Counted from the stretch's first letter, positions 37,299-48,155 are shown. The stretch is DNA of 64,000 nucleotides from DATBVX01 sp963695985 (GCA_963695985.1 CAVOIC010000005.1:62001-126000); one strand, 5' to 3'. Made by a program: numbers and translations. The notes: generated from the sequence alone by a model not told the origin.

Positions 37299-38872
37299 AT
37301 GATGCGTGCTGCGCAAGGACTTGTGCGCAAGAACCTCGGCAGGGCTTCTTGCGCTTCGATTGCGGCCCTCCTGGCTTTTTCGGGGTCGGTGCACGCGGAG
37401 GCCTGGTTCGATGCCGGCGACAGCGCGTTCAGGCACGACCTGCAATACCTGGTCGATTCGGGCGTGATCGATATCCCGCTCACGGCGTGGCCGATTCCCT
37501 CGGCTGACGTCGCGCAGGCGCTCGAGTCCGATCGGCGATTCAGGCGCGCTCACGTGGGACAGCGCGCGGCGCTGGCCGGCGTCAAGCAAAGGCTCGAAGT
37601 ATTCGAGCGCGACGCCACGCGCTTCACGGCACACGCGTCGGCCGCGGGCAATCCAATTGTTCTGCGCACGTTTGAAGACACGCCGCGCGAAGAGGGAGAA
37701 ATCGGTGCGAGCCTGAGCGGCGCGAACGCGCGGTTCAGCGGGCGGGTGTCGCTCGCGTGGGTGGCGAATCCAGACGATGACCTGGCATGGCGACTCGACG
37801 GCACCTACGGCTCGATGCGTCTGGGAAATTGGCTCCTGACGGTCGGGGAACTCGATCGCTGGTGGGGTCCGGGCTGGGACGGCAGCTTGCTCCTCTCGAG
37901 CAACGCGCGCCCGGTCCCTGCGGTGTCGATCGATCGTGAATCGTCCATGCCCTTCAAGACCAAGTGGCTGAGCTGGCTCGGCTCGTGGCGCTTCTCGATG
38001 TTCATGGGCCGGATGGAGGATGAACGTCAGGATCGCGATCACCCGTGGCTTCTGGGCACGCGATTTACGTTTCGTCCGTTCGCGAACGTGAAGATCGGCT
38101 CGGTGCACCCGTTTCGAGGCATCGAGTTCGCGGCGGAGCGTACAGCGCAATGGTGTGCGGAAGGACTGCCCTGCGATCTGAATGCGTTCTGGCACGTGCT
38201 GGCGGGCAAGGACAGCGCGGGCGTCGTCGTCAGCGTCCAGGACGAACCCGGTAACCAGCTCGGCGGCTACACACTGCGTTGGGCATCGCCAGCGAAATGG
38301 CTGCCGGTCGCCCTTTACTATCAGAAGACGGGTGAATCGGGAGACCTGAACGGCTTTCACGTCCGGCTGGGTCGGGCGCTGAACGTCCTGTGGGGACTCG
38401 AATCTTGGGGTGCAATGCAGAGTGGACTCACTTGGCGCGCCCACGTCGAGGCGGCCTATACAACCTGCGGTGATCGCTCGGGAGGCGAGCTCGGTCGTGT
38501 TCGATTGCGCGTATACCAATCACCTGTTTCCGGTCGAAGGCTATCGCTACCGGGGCCGTCCACTGGGAGATTCCATCGACGGCGATGGACGCAGCTACAC
38601 GTTCGGCCTGCAGCTCGTCACATCGCGCACCTGGAGCGCATCGATGCTGCTTCGCTACGCGGAACTGAATCGCGGTGGCGTCGTGCCGGATACGATCAAC
38701 ACGGTGGCGCAGGAGCCGGTGGATCTGCGAAACGTGGAAATCACGCTGAAGGGTTCCGATGGTCTCGGGCGACTTGATGCTGGGGGCTGGATATGACCGC
38801 ACGTCCGATCAGCTGACTGACGCGAACGACAGCAAGGTTCGAGGCTACCTTGAGTACAGCCACCGCTTCTGA
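37299..38872 (+). pseudogene. Capsule assembly Wzi family protein, copy 1, two frameshifts
   Basis: The corrected product, about 523 aa, is an outer-membrane barrel of the Wzi family, which anchors or organises exported polysaccharide at the cell surface. A signal peptide ends near ...FSGSVHAEA. Family segments include AFRHDLQYLVDSGVIDIPLTAWP, the GELDRWWGPGWDGSLLLSSNARPVPA core, and a C-terminal aromatic end EYSHRF. An extra C at 38490 and an extra base near 38758 (both +1) break the frame; the conserved DCAYTNHLFPVEGYRYRGRPLGDSIDGD and the last strands then read on. The true stop is TGA at 38870-38872. It is followed by a paralogue. Confidence 0.82.
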
Positions 38873-38993
38873 ACGGCGCCGGGTTGCGCCTGCCGCATTG
38901 CGCCCGTAAACTTCGCCGGGATTTTCAAACACTTAAAATCGAATCCAAGGCCTCTGTGGAGCCAGCCCGAGGCACCGGAAAGAAATCCAGCTC

Positions 38994-40481
38994 GTGCCAG
39001 GTTGTTCACACGCCAAGCGCAGTTTCATCGTCGCACTCATGCTATTCCCGACCCTGTCCGCTGCCGAACCCTGGCTCATGCCGGGCGACATCGTGCTTCG
39101 ACATGACCTCGAGCTCCTCGCAGACGCTGGCGTGCTGCACGGACCGGTGACGCAATGGCCTATCCCGTGGCCCGACATCGCGCGCGATGTACAAGCTTTC
39201 GCGCAAGTGTCCGATCTCACCCCCGGTGAGCAGGGCGCGCTCTTACGCGTGCAGAGCGCGGCGCACGTAGCGCGATGCGTACCGGGCAGCTTGGGAAGCA
39301 CCTGAGAGTCGCGGGCACGAACGAACCCGATGAGCTTCGGGGCTTTGCCTCGACACCACGCGAGAAAGGAGAACTGGAAGCGGGCGTCGATTGGACCAGC
39401 GAGCATTTCGCCGTGCGTCTGCAGGCGAGCGCGGCGGCCGACCCAGCGGATGATCAGACGTGGCGTCCCGACGGATCGTACGTTGGTGTGAGCCTCTGGA
39501 ACATGATGCTGTCAGCCGGCTACGTGGACCGCTGGTGGGGTCCGGGTTGGGACGGCAGCCTGATCCTGTCGACGAGCGCACGACCGATTCCCGCGATTAC
39601 GCTCGAGCGCAATTACTCCGAACCTTTCAAGGTCCCCGTGCTGAAGTGGCTGGGACCGTGGCGTGCCAGTATCCTTTTTGGGGCACTCGAGAGTGAGCGC
39701 GAGGATTTCGACCACACGCCGCTTCTTTGGGGCTCGAGTTACGTTTCAAGCCGTGGCGCTACCTGGAGTTAGGACTGTCGCGCACCGCCCTTTGGTGCGG
39801 CGAAGGTCGGCCCTGCGGACCCAGTACGTTCTGGGATCTTCTCACCGGCAACGACAATAACCAGCCGTTGGCGGAGCAGCCCGGGGATCAACTCGCAGGT
39901 TACGATCTCAGGTTCACCTCACCGTGGCGCCAACTGCCACTGGCGATTTACGGCCAGATGATCGGCGAGGACGAAGCCGGCTTCCTGCCAAGCAAGTTCC
40001 TTGGGTTGTTTGGTGTCGAGCACTGGGGATCGATCGCCAAGGGCTCATACCGGCTGCATCTGGAGTACGCGGATACTGCATGCGACTTCTCGCGGCAGAA
40101 TCCGCAGTTCGATTGTGCCTATGAGAGTTCGATCTACACAGTGGGGTATCGATTTCGGGACCGCAGTATTGGGCACTCGATTGATGGCGACAGCCGCATG
40201 ACGACGTTCGGCGCCTTGTACGTGGCGCCTGGCGGGACGTCTTGGGAAGTTCGTTGCGCGCGAGGCGAAGCTGAACCGCGATGCCACCGGTGTGGCAGAG
40301 ACTGCTCATACGCTGGCGCCACTCGCCGACCAAGGTCGAGAGCATTGACCTGTCCTATCGCCGTGAGCTGTTTGGCGGCGGACTTACGGTGAGCGCAGGC
40401 TTTGAGAGCAGAGAAATCGCCTCGTTGTCATCGAAGGATCAGGAATGGCGTGCAATGGCTCAGTGGGTCGGAGAGTTCTGA
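38994..40481 (+). pseudogene. Capsule assembly Wzi family protein, copy 2, about four frameshifts
   Basis: This is a paralogue of the preceding Wzi gene, about 495 aa after correction. It has the same landmarks: a signal peptide, LRHDLELLADAGVLHGPVTQWPIP, DRWWGPGWDGSLILSTSARPIPA, RTALWCGEGRPCGP and the DCAYESSIYTVGYRFRDRS region. Frame changes occur near 39273 (-1), 39735 (-1), 40255 (+1) and 40325 (+1), and the net frame is restored by the stop at 40479-40481. Its stop overlaps the ATG of the export gene (TGATG), so the two are coupled. Start GTG 38994 is uncertain. The tandem arrangement implies duplication and perhaps two barrels with different partners. Confidence 0.78.
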
Positions 40482-43323
40482 TGCGAGGGGTGCTCTATGT
40501 TCGCCGGTGGGCGCCATGGTCGATCTTGATCGCAGCGGTCTTGGCCGCTGCGTCGGCCAGTGCGCAGACAACTCCTTCCACTGACGCGACCCCCGAGCTG
40601 ACAGAAGAGCAGTTGCAGATCCTGCAAGACCTGCCGCCGGAACAGCGCGATGCGCTGATCGATCAGTATCTCAAGTCTCGCATCTGAAGGCGGTCAAACA
40701 GGTGCTCCAACGGAGAAAGGCAGGGTCAAGCGCAAGGTACCACGGGGACACAAGTTCGTCCGCTCTCGCCGTTGCAGGAGAAGAGTTCAAGAAGAAGAGC
40801 GTGGAAGAGCAGCTGAAGATCCTGAAGGCATTGCAGGAACTCGAAAGAGCCACCGCTCAAGGGTGGCGACTCGCTGATCGTCGATCTCACGCTGCGCAAG
40901 CAGGAGACTCGGACATCGCGCGAGATCGACAAGCTCAACGAGCTGCGCGATCGCATCCTGGCCCGAAACCCCTATCGCCTCGATGAGTCCGGGCAGCTGC
41001 ATCTGCCAGGATTCGAACCGTTGGCGATGATGGGACTGACCGAGGAGCTGGCAGCAAAGCGGCTTGGAGCCGACAAGGACTTCACCGGAATTCGTCGTCA
41101 AGATCACCCGCCTGCAGCTTGACGCCCGTTGGCGATGAGGCACTCAAGCCGTTTGGCTACGACATCTTTACCGACGCCGAGTCGACCTTCGCACCGGCCG
41201 CAGATATTCCGGTCCCGTCAGACTATGTGGTCGGGCCGGGCGACCAGCTGCGTGTGCAGTTGTACGGCAGCACCAATCGCTCACTTACGCTTACGGTCGG
41301 CAGAGACGGCCAGGTCAACTTTCCACAGATCGGGCCCGTATGGTGTGGCCGGTCAGCCGTTCTCCGCTGTCAAGGCGAATATCGAATCGCGCGTGTCACA
41401 GCAGATGATCGGCGTGCGTGCCGATGTGCAGATGGGCGAGACGCGTGCCATCCGAATCTTTCTGCTGGGCGAAGTCGAACAGACCAGGCTCCTATACCGT
41501 GAGCGGCCTCTCGACTGTCACCAACGCGCTGTTTACCGGCGGCGGAATCAAGCGCACGGGCTCGCTGCGCAATATTCAACTCAAGCGCAGCGGCAAGCTC
41601 GTCCGAACCCTCGACCTCTACGACCTGCTGCTCAAGGGCGACACGAGCAATGATGCGCGACTGCTCGCGGGCGATGTCGTATTCATTCCACCGGTTGGAT
41701 TGACGGTGGCCGTGAATGGCGAGGTCCTGCGTCCGGCAATTTATGAGATTCGCTCCAACACGACGGTGGGCGATCTGCTGCGCTTGTCGGGCGGGCTCAC
41801 GCCGCAAGCCGAGGCACGTGAGGTCGCGCCTTGAGCGGCTGAATGATCGGGGCGAACGCGCGGTCACCAATCTGGACCTGAGTTCGGATGGATTCGCGGG
41901 AGCTCGTTCTCAGGAACAGGCGATATCCTGCGCGTACTGCGCGTGCGCAACACCCTCGACGGTGCAGTCAGCGTTGCCGGGCACGTGTATCAGCCGGCGC
42001 CGTTCGAATACCACCCCGGGCTGCGCTTGAGCGAGGTTCTGAGCTTTGAGTCCCTGAAGCCGCGCGCGGATACACACTATGTGCTCATTCGTCGCGAGCT
42101 TCCGCCCGATCGCAAAGTGAGCGTGCTGTCGGCAGATCTGGCCGCGGCGCTCGCGGCGCGAGGCTCAGACAAGGATGTGCTCCTCGCGCCGCGCGATCAG
42201 ATCACCGTGTTTGACCTCGACTCGGGTCGAGATCGAGTCGTGAGTCGAAGACTGCTGACCGAGCTTCGGGCGCAGGCGACCTTCGACAGACCCCTGCAAG
42301 CCGTGATCATCGGCGGCCGCGTGCGCACGCCCGGGCAGTATCCGCTCGAACCCAACATGCATGTCAGCGATCTCATCCGAGCGGGTGGAAGCCTCGAGGA
42401 CGCTGCTTATGGCGGCAAGGCTGAGCTCTCGCGCTACGAGGCCGTGAATGGCGAGTATCGACAGACCGAGCTCATCGACGTCGATCTTGCCGCGGTACTG
42501 CGCGGCGACCCGGCCGCGGACATCTGCCCTCAAGCCCTATGACACCCTCAATATCAAAGAGCTGCCGCTGTGGCGCGAACTGGAAACAGTCAGTATTGAA
42601 GGTGAAGTCCGTTTCCCTGGCGTCTACCCGATCCAGCGCGGCGAGACGTTGCGCACGGTGCTCGAGCGTGCCGGCGGCTTGAGCGATCAGGGCTTCCCGG
42701 ACGGCAGCGTCTTCACGCGCGAAGGGCTCAGACAACGCGAACAGGAGCAGCTTGACCGGTTGACCGCGCGCCTACGACGGGATCTGGCTGTTCTGGCTCT
42801 TCAGGGGGCACAAGCCGGCGGCGGCCAAGGCGCGCAAACGTACTCGGTCGGGCAGAGCCTGCTTGGAGAACTCGAAGGCTCTAAGGCCGTGGGCCGCATG
42901 GTGATCAACCTTCCGGAAGTGCTGTCTGGCCAGCCCGGGGGACCGCAGGACATCGTCCTCAAGAACGGTGATCGTTTGATCGTGCCCAAGAAGCCACAGG
43001 AAGTGACCGTCATTGGGGAGGTGCAGAACGCGACGTCCCTTCGCTTTGCGGAAGGGCAATCGCGCGACGACTACATAGGTTTGAGCGGCGGATACACCAA
43101 TCAGGCTGACAAGAGCAAGATCTACGTGGTTCGTGCGAATGGGAGCGTCGTTGCGAATTCGGGCAACGGGTGGTTCAGCAAGTCATCTGAAGAGATGCGC
43201 CCGGGCGACACGATTGTTGTGCCACTCAACGCCGGCAGCATGAGGCCGCTGCCGATGTGGACTGCAGTGACTACTATCATCTACAACCTTGCGGTGGCAG
43301 TCGCGGCAGTGAATTCGTTCTGA
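40481..43323 (+). pseudogene. Large polysaccharide export protein with multiple SLBB domains, about ten frameshifts
   Basis: The corrected product, about 940 aa, is an outer-membrane export protein far longer than Wza (about 380 aa). A signal peptide (WSILIAAVLAAASASAQ) and a charged N-terminal region are followed by the Poly_export motif DYVVGPGDQLRVQLYGSTN. Several SLBB-type repeats come next (GEVEQPGSYTVSGLSTVT after correction, NGEVLRPAIYEIRSNTTVGDLL, GRVRTPGQYPLEPNMHVSDLI, GEVRFPGVYPIQRGETLRTVL, GEVQNATSLRFAEG) and a C-terminal hydrophobic end. Frame steps fall near 40690-40800, 40855, 41085, 41120, 41336, 41483, 41826, 41908, 41918 and 42528, nearly all +1. Conserved sequence resumes directly each time. 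It is translationally coupled to Wzi copy 2. Confidence 0.82.
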
Positions 43324-43485
43324 ACATCGGAGCGTCCGATTGGCGCGAATCACCATGCGTGGTGCTCGCGGTGTCCATTGCCGGTTTCTTGCGAGTTGGG
43401 GGAGGGGATCACTACTGGTTAACGGGAGTTCGCGTCGGTGCGAAGCGCAGTGACGCTGCGGGCAGCAGCTGCGTGCAGATAGCAT

Positions 43486-45450
43486 TTGACCTATAAACGA
43501 GAAATTGACGGGCTCCGTGGCCTCGCGGTCGCGCTGGTCGTTGCCTACCACGCAAAATCCAGCTTGATCTCTGCTGGCTACGTTGGTGTCGATGTTTTCT
43601 TCGTGATCTCAGGGTTTCTCATTGTTGGGCTACTCGCAGACGAAATTGCTGGTGGTACGTTTCGGCTCAGATCGTTCCTTGGTCGGCGCACACGACGGAT
43701 TCTTCCTGCGCTGATCGTTGTCAGCAGTGCGATATTGATCTGCAGCTTTCTGGTTTTGGGGCCGACTGACTATCAGAGGTTGGGGCTGTCCGCACTTTCC
43801 ATCTCGATTTTTTCTTCCAATATCTATTTCTGGCGAAACGTCAATTATTTTGCCGAATCAGAGCCGGAGTCGCCGCTCTTGCACACTTGGTCCCTGGGAG
43901 TGGAGGAGCAGTTCTACTTATTGATACCTTTGTTGCTGCTGGCGATCGCGAATTTCTCGGCGCGCCGGCGTCTCGTTTGCCTAGTTGTCGTAATGACTGG
44001 TTCGCTTTGTCTGGGAGTGCTCTGGACTGGCTCGCACCCCGGCGCTGCCTTTTACCTTCTTCCCACGCGCGCATGGGAGTTGTTGCTTGGAGGGCTGGTC
44101 GCAGTCGTCGGGCGACGGCCGCTGAGCGTCGCAACCGCCGAAGCGCTATCCGTTCTCGGACTAGCAGCGATCGCGACGTCGGCAATCCTGTTCAATCGCG
44201 CTACACCGTACCCTGGCATCGCGGGAGTCGTGCCCTGTCTGGGGGCAGCTGCAGTAATTTGGTCATGTGCTGCGCAGACAACAGTGAGCACGAGGGCGCT
44301 GCGCAGCAGGGCACTGGTGACTACCGGACTAATCTCTTACTCACTCTATTTGTGGCACTGGCCGGTGCTGACTTTGGCTCGTTACTACTTGGACCGTGAT
44401 TTGAGCCGGGTTGAGACTGTCGTAGCAGTCTGCGGTATCTTTCTGCTTGCTTATCTGACGTGGCGATACATCGAGAAGCCATTCAGATCAGGGCTAGTAT
44501 TGCCGTCGGGGCGTGCGTGGTGGTGGAGCGCAGCATCAGGGTTGGCGGTTGTCTCGGCTCTCGGTTCCACGGTTGTACTGGCAAGAGGTTTTCCGGAGCG
44601 CCTGCCGCCGGCTGCGCGTGTGTATGACGGATCTGCCGACGAGGTACCGCCGGATACTGCTCGCTGCCATCACGGACCACCCAAGCCCATTACGATTGAG
44701 CAACTTTGCACGTTCGGCGAAGCGTCGAACACGTCCCCAACGGTGTTGATATGGGGTGACAGCCACGCGAACGCGCTCGTGCCGGAGCTCAAGCTAGTGA
44801 CCAAGATACATGGCGCTCGCTTGGTACAGGCGTCATATAGCGGTTGCCCGCCAATCCTGGGTGTCGATGTTGCCCATACGCCGGCATCACACGCTTGCCG
44901 TGAATTCAACGACACGGTCTTGGACGCCGTGACGCGACTCGGGATTAGGAAGGCAATCCTTGCTGGATACTGGTCGGTGTATCTCAAGCCAAGTGGCGAG
45001 TCGCGATTCTCAGCATTGTTCGACGTCTATAGTAGTCAGCGAGGGCTCGCCGGCCCGAGTTCGTTACAGAACGAGGCTGTGTTTGAGGAGGGTCTGCTTA
45101 AAACAGTAAACGCACTCGAAGCACGAGGCGTAGAGGTCTGGGTGTTCGGGCAGGTGCCGAGCTACGCGCGATTCGTGCCGAATTCGATAACCAGGATGGT
45201 GGCGCTGGGACGCGATCCGTCATCGGTCGGTATGCCTCTGAGCGAATATCGTCGAAGTCAAGCAATCGTAAACAAGGTCTTTGCGGCGTTGCCGGCAACA
45301 GTGAGCCTCATTGACCCCGCGAAGGTGCTCTGCAAGAGCGGGTCGTGCATCTGCGCCGCAGGCGGTATGGCACTTTACATCGACAATAATCATCTATCGA
45401 CGAGTGGTGCAATGTACCTGCAAGATGTCTTTCAGCTGATCGTTCGCTGA
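43486..45450 (+). CDS. Acyltransferase 3 family protein with C-terminal SGNH domain (OafA/YrhL-like)
   Basis: This 654-aa membrane enzyme probably O-acetylates a surface polysaccharide. The N-terminal acyltransferase-3 domain has about ten membrane helices and the signatures REIDGLRGLAVALVVAYHA, GVDVFFVISGFLI and HTWSLGVEEQFYLL. Residues from about 410 form an SGNH hydrolase-like domain, with catalytic Ser in IWGDSHAN and the Asp-His pair in DNNHLS. TTG 43486 gives the open frame, but it starts right at the conserved REIDGLR, so a few N-terminal residues may be lost to another indel just upstream. This is the first gene after the export block and has visibly lower GC. Confidence 0.88.
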   Translation: MTYKREIDGLRGLAVALVVAYHAKSSLISAGYVGVDVFFVISGFLIVGLLADEIAGGTFRLRSFLGRRTRRILPALIVVSSAILICSFLVLGPTDYQRLGLSALSISIFSSNIYFWRNVNYFAESEPESPLLHTWSLGVEEQFYLLIPLLLLAIANFSARRRLVCLVVVMTGSLCLGVLWTGSHPGAAFYLLPTRAWELLLGGLVAVVGRRPLSVATAEALSVLGLAAIATSAILFNRATPYPGIAGVVPCLGAAAVIWSCAAQTTVSTRALRSRALVTTGLISYSLYLWHWPVLTLARYYLDRDLSRVETVVAVCGIFLLAYLTWRYIEKPFRSGLVLPSGRAWWWSAASGLAVVSALGSTVVLARGFPERLPPAARVYDGSADEVPPDTARCHHGPPKPITIEQLCTFGEASNTSPTVLIWGDSHANALVPELKLVTKIHGARLVQASYSGCPPILGVDVAHTPASHACREFNDTVLDAVTRLGIRKAILAGYWSVYLKPSGESRFSALFDVYSSQRGLAGPSSLQNEAVFEEGLLKTVNALEARGVEVWVFGQVPSYARFVPNSITRMVALGRDPSSVGMPLSEYRRSQAIVNKVFAALPATVSLIDPAKVLCKSGSCICAAGGMALYIDNNHLSTSGAMYLQDVFQLIVR

Positions 45451-45494
45451 AGAGATTTCACGTGGCAATGGAGGGCAGCGGATTGCACCTCGAG

Positions 45495-45509
45495 GCGTAT
45501 ATCATACGC
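45495..45509. promoter_or_regulatory. Short palindrome upstream of wzz
   Basis: GCGTAT-ATC-ATACGC is a perfect 6-bp inverted repeat, in the 132-bp gap before the Wzz gene and 74 nt upstream of its ATG. It overlaps AT-rich, -10-like sequence. It could be an operator, but nothing else supports that. Confidence 0.25.
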
Positions 45510-45582
45510 ATGCGACCGCGACGACCGATGTTACCGTCACGGCAATGAATAGGTCCGGCCAATCCAACAGGTTCTGCAGCCA

Positions 45583-46479
45583 ATGAACGACACTCAACCC
45601 CGAGACCTGCGAACCGGCGCGTTGCCCCATGGATACCTCACAGTTGCGGACCTCATTCGCGCCGCAATTGACATGCGCGTCGCTCTTGGCGCGTGCATGG
45701 TGGGGGCTGTGGCTATCGGGCTTGCCGTATGTTTTCTCGCTCGACCGATGTACGAGGCCAACGTGGTAGTCATTCCGTCGGACTCGATAGGACGTACCGA
45801 GGGTGGTTCGTTTCCCGGACAGCTCGCTGGTCTCGCGTCATTGGCGGGAGTGCGGCTTCCGCAGTCGCAAGATGCAACAGCAGAGGCGCTGGCTGTTCTA
45901 CAGTCTCGACAATTCACTGAATCCTTCATCAAGGACAAAAACTTGCTACCGGTGCTTTTCGCGGGGAAATGGAATGCAGAGAGACATGCATGGCGTGTAT
46001 CCGGGCGGAGAGTGCCTACGCTCGCGGACGGATTTCGCTACTTCGACCGCAAGATCCGTGCTGTTTCGCAGGACAAGAAGACAGGCATTGTTACGCTGAG
46101 CATCGAGTGGTCAGATAGAAACGCCGCGGCTGCGTGGGCAAATGAGTTGCTAGCCCGGTTGAACGCGATCATGCGACAGCGTGCGCTGACCGAAGCGGAC
46201 GCCAGCATCTCGGTATTGCAGGAGCGATTACGGGCTGCCACGGTCGTGTCGCTTCAGCAGGCCCTGGCGCAATTGTTGGAATCCCAAATAAGACTACGTA
46301 CGGTTGCAACAGTGCAGAATGACTACGTCTTCAGAATCATTGATCCCGCTGTGCCACCTGATGAAGGCGACGTGCTCTTTCCTCGCAAGCTACTGATCGT
46401 TGCCCTGGGTGGTTTCGCAGGATTAGTCATTAGCGCGATACTAGTATTCATCCGAGCCATGCAGCGGAAGCAGCCGTGA
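45583..46479 (+). CDS. wzz: Wzz-type polysaccharide chain-length determinant
   Basis: This 298-aa inner-membrane co-polymerase sets O-antigen or capsule chain length. It has the family layout: a first membrane helix at about 33-53 (MRVALGACMVGAVAIGLAV), a periplasmic domain with PMYEANVVVIPSD and coiled-coil helices (ADASISVLQERLRAATVVSLQQAL), and a second helix at about 272-290 after the proline-rich PAVPPDEGDVLFPRK. There is no cytoplasmic tyrosine-kinase domain. Its stop overlaps the GTG of the WbpB-like gene (4 bp). Confidence 0.88.
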   Translation: MNDTQPRDLRTGALPHGYLTVADLIRAAIDMRVALGACMVGAVAIGLAVCFLARPMYEANVVVIPSDSIGRTEGGSFPGQLAGLASLAGVRLPQSQDATAEALAVLQSRQFTESFIKDKNLLPVLFAGKWNAERHAWRVSGRRVPTLADGFRYFDRKIRAVSQDKKTGIVTLSIEWSDRNAAAAWANELLARLNAIMRQRALTEADASISVLQERLRAATVVSLQQALAQLLESQIRLRTVATVQNDYVFRIIDPAVPPDEGDVLFPRKLLIVALGGFAGLVISAILVFIRAMQRKQP

Positions 46480-47549
46480 TTCACGGGCGCACCCCTATAG
46501 TTGATCGTAAGGTGCGTTTTGCCCTCGCGGGCTGCGGTCGGATTTCACAGAATCATTTTGAAGCGATCACGCGTCACGCCGAGCGCGCGGAGTTGGTCGC
46601 GGTGTGCGACAACAACAGGAAAACGCTTGACGCGATAACCGCGAAAAAGGGCTGTGCGGGGTTTGCTTCCTATGAGGAAATGTGCCGGGAGCTACGGCGC
46701 ACGGAAGCAGCTGACTGCATCGTCCTTGCGACGCCCAGTGGGCTGCATCCGCGGCAAACGATCATTGCCGCTGAAGCGGGTCTCAATGTGATGACCGAGA
46801 AACCTATGGCCACGCGCTGGGGAGACGGCTTGGCGATGGTACGGGCATGTGATGAAGCAGGTGTGTACCTCTTTGTCGTCAAGCAGAATCGTCGCAATCG
46901 AACCCTTCAGCTCTTGAAGCAAGCTATTGCGAAGGGCAGGTTCGGTCGGATCTACATGGCGAGCATCAATGTGTTTTGGACGAGGCCCCAGGAGTACTAC
47001 GACAGTTCAGCGTGGCGGGGAACGTGGGAATTCGACGGTGGTGCGTTCATGAATCAGGCCAGTCACTACGTGGATCTTTTCGACTGGCTGCTGGGCCCGG
47101 TCGAAAGCGTGATGGCATACACCGGCACGCTTGCGCGGAATATTGAAGTCGAAGACACGGGCGTCGCGGCGCTCAAGTGGCGTAACGGCGCAATGGGCTC
47201 GATTAGCGTGACAATGCTGACCTACCCACGGAACTTCGAGGGCTCGATCACGGTACTCGGAGAATCAGGGACGGTCAGAGTAGGAGGCGTCGCCGTAAAC
47301 GATGTACAGCACTGGGAGTTCAAGGATCCAGACCCAATGGACGAGCATCTGGCTCACGCGAGCTACGAAACCTCGTCCGTATACGGTTTCGGACACCCGC
47401 TCTATTACGACAATGTGATTCGGACTCTGAGGGGTGAGTCGGAACCTGAAACGGATGGCCGAGAGGGGCTCAAGTCGCTGGAGTTGCTGATTGCGATGTA
47501 TCTGTCCGCTCGGGACGGCAAGCGCGTCAGCCTTCCGCTCGTCTACTGA
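46476..47549 (+). CDS. wbpB: UDP-N-acetyl-glucosaminuronate 3-dehydrogenase (WbpB/WlbA, Gfo/Idh/MocA family)
   Basis: This 357-aa oxidoreductase has the NAD-binding GCGRISQNHFEAI and the Gfo/Idh/MocA motif EKPMA containing the conserved lysine. The following NRRNRTLQLLKQAI and NQASHYVDLFDWLLGPVESV segments are typical of WbpB/WlbA, which oxidises the 3-hydroxyl of UDP-GlcNAcA to the 3-keto sugar that an aminotransferase then aminates. It starts at GTG 46476 within the end of wzz and is followed 9 bp later by the matching N-acetyltransferase. Confidence 0.88.
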   Translation: MIHGRTPIVDRKVRFALAGCGRISQNHFEAITRHAERAELVAVCDNNRKTLDAITAKKGCAGFASYEEMCRELRRTEAADCIVLATPSGLHPRQTIIAAEAGLNVMTEKPMATRWGDGLAMVRACDEAGVYLFVVKQNRRNRTLQLLKQAIAKGRFGRIYMASINVFWTRPQEYYDSSAWRGTWEFDGGAFMNQASHYVDLFDWLLGPVESVMAYTGTLARNIEVEDTGVAALKWRNGAMGSISVTMLTYPRNFEGSITVLGESGTVRVGGVAVNDVQHWEFKDPDPMDEHLAHASYETSSVYGFGHPLYYDNVIRTLRGESEPETDGREGLKSLELLIAMYLSARDGKRVSLPLVY

Positions 47550-47558
47550 GTAACTCCC

Positions 47559-48143
47559 GTGATCGCTGGGATTCACCCTACTGCGGTCGTCGATAGCGGA
47601 GCTCAACTCGGCGAGGGTTGCCGCGTTTGGCACTTTTCGCATATTCGTTTCGGAGCGAGGATTGGTGCCGCATGTTCGTTTGGACAAAACGTGTACGTTG
47701 GTAATGATGTGATCATTGGTGCCAACGTAAAGGTTCAGAATAACGTCTCGATTTACGACGGTGTCAGGCTCGAGGACGACGTCTTCTGCGGTCCGAGCAT
47801 GGTCTTTACGAACGTGTATAACCCCCGATCCGCCATCGCGAGAAAGAATGAGTATCGTCGTACGATCGTTAGGAAGGGTGCGACTCTCGGGGCCAACTGT
47901 ACGATTATTTGTGGCGTCACCGTTGGTGCATACGCGTTCGTTGCAGCGGGAGCTGTAGTTCGGTGTGATGTACCCGACTTCGCGCTCGTAATGGGCGTTC
48001 CTGCGCGTCATGTTGGTTGGATGAGCCGTTTTGGCGATCGGCTGCCGCTGCCGACTCAAGGCGAAGGAGAGATAGTCTGCCCACGTACCGGCGACCGCTA
48101 CATGCTGCGCGGCTCCGCGCTCGCGTTGCTGGACCAACCATAA
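47559..48143 (+). CDS. wbpD: UDP-2-acetamido-3-amino-2,3-dideoxy-glucuronate N-acetyltransferase (WbpD/WlbB)
   Basis: This 194-aa left-handed beta-helix acyltransferase shows hexapeptide repeats (IHPTAVVDSGAQLGEGCRVW, VGNDVIIGANVKVQNNVSIY) and the family segment EDDVFCGPSMVFTNVYNPRS. It would acetylate the 3-amino group of UDP-GlcNAc3NA using acetyl-CoA. The end of the protein (CPRTGDRYMLRG) is a WbpD-like tail. Start GTG 47559. It sits directly after WbpB, an order matching B-band/A-band style wbp loci. Confidence 0.88.
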   Translation: MIAGIHPTAVVDSGAQLGEGCRVWHFSHIRFGARIGAACSFGQNVYVGNDVIIGANVKVQNNVSIYDGVRLEDDVFCGPSMVFTNVYNPRSAIARKNEYRRTIVRKGATLGANCTIICGVTVGAYAFVAAGAVVRCDVPDFALVMGVPARHVGWMSRFGDRLPLPTQGEGEIVCPRTGDRYMLRGSALALLDQP

Positions 48144-48155
48144 CTATGGGCGGGT

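Noticed and set aside
40481..43323. Programmed ribosomal frameshifting in the export gene
   Set aside because: About ten shifts at unrelated sequences, without slippery heptamers, are far too many for a programmed event; sequence insertions explain them better.
45451..45582. A small gene in the gap before wzz
   Set aside because: No start with a ribosome site opens a credible frame; only a short palindrome is present.
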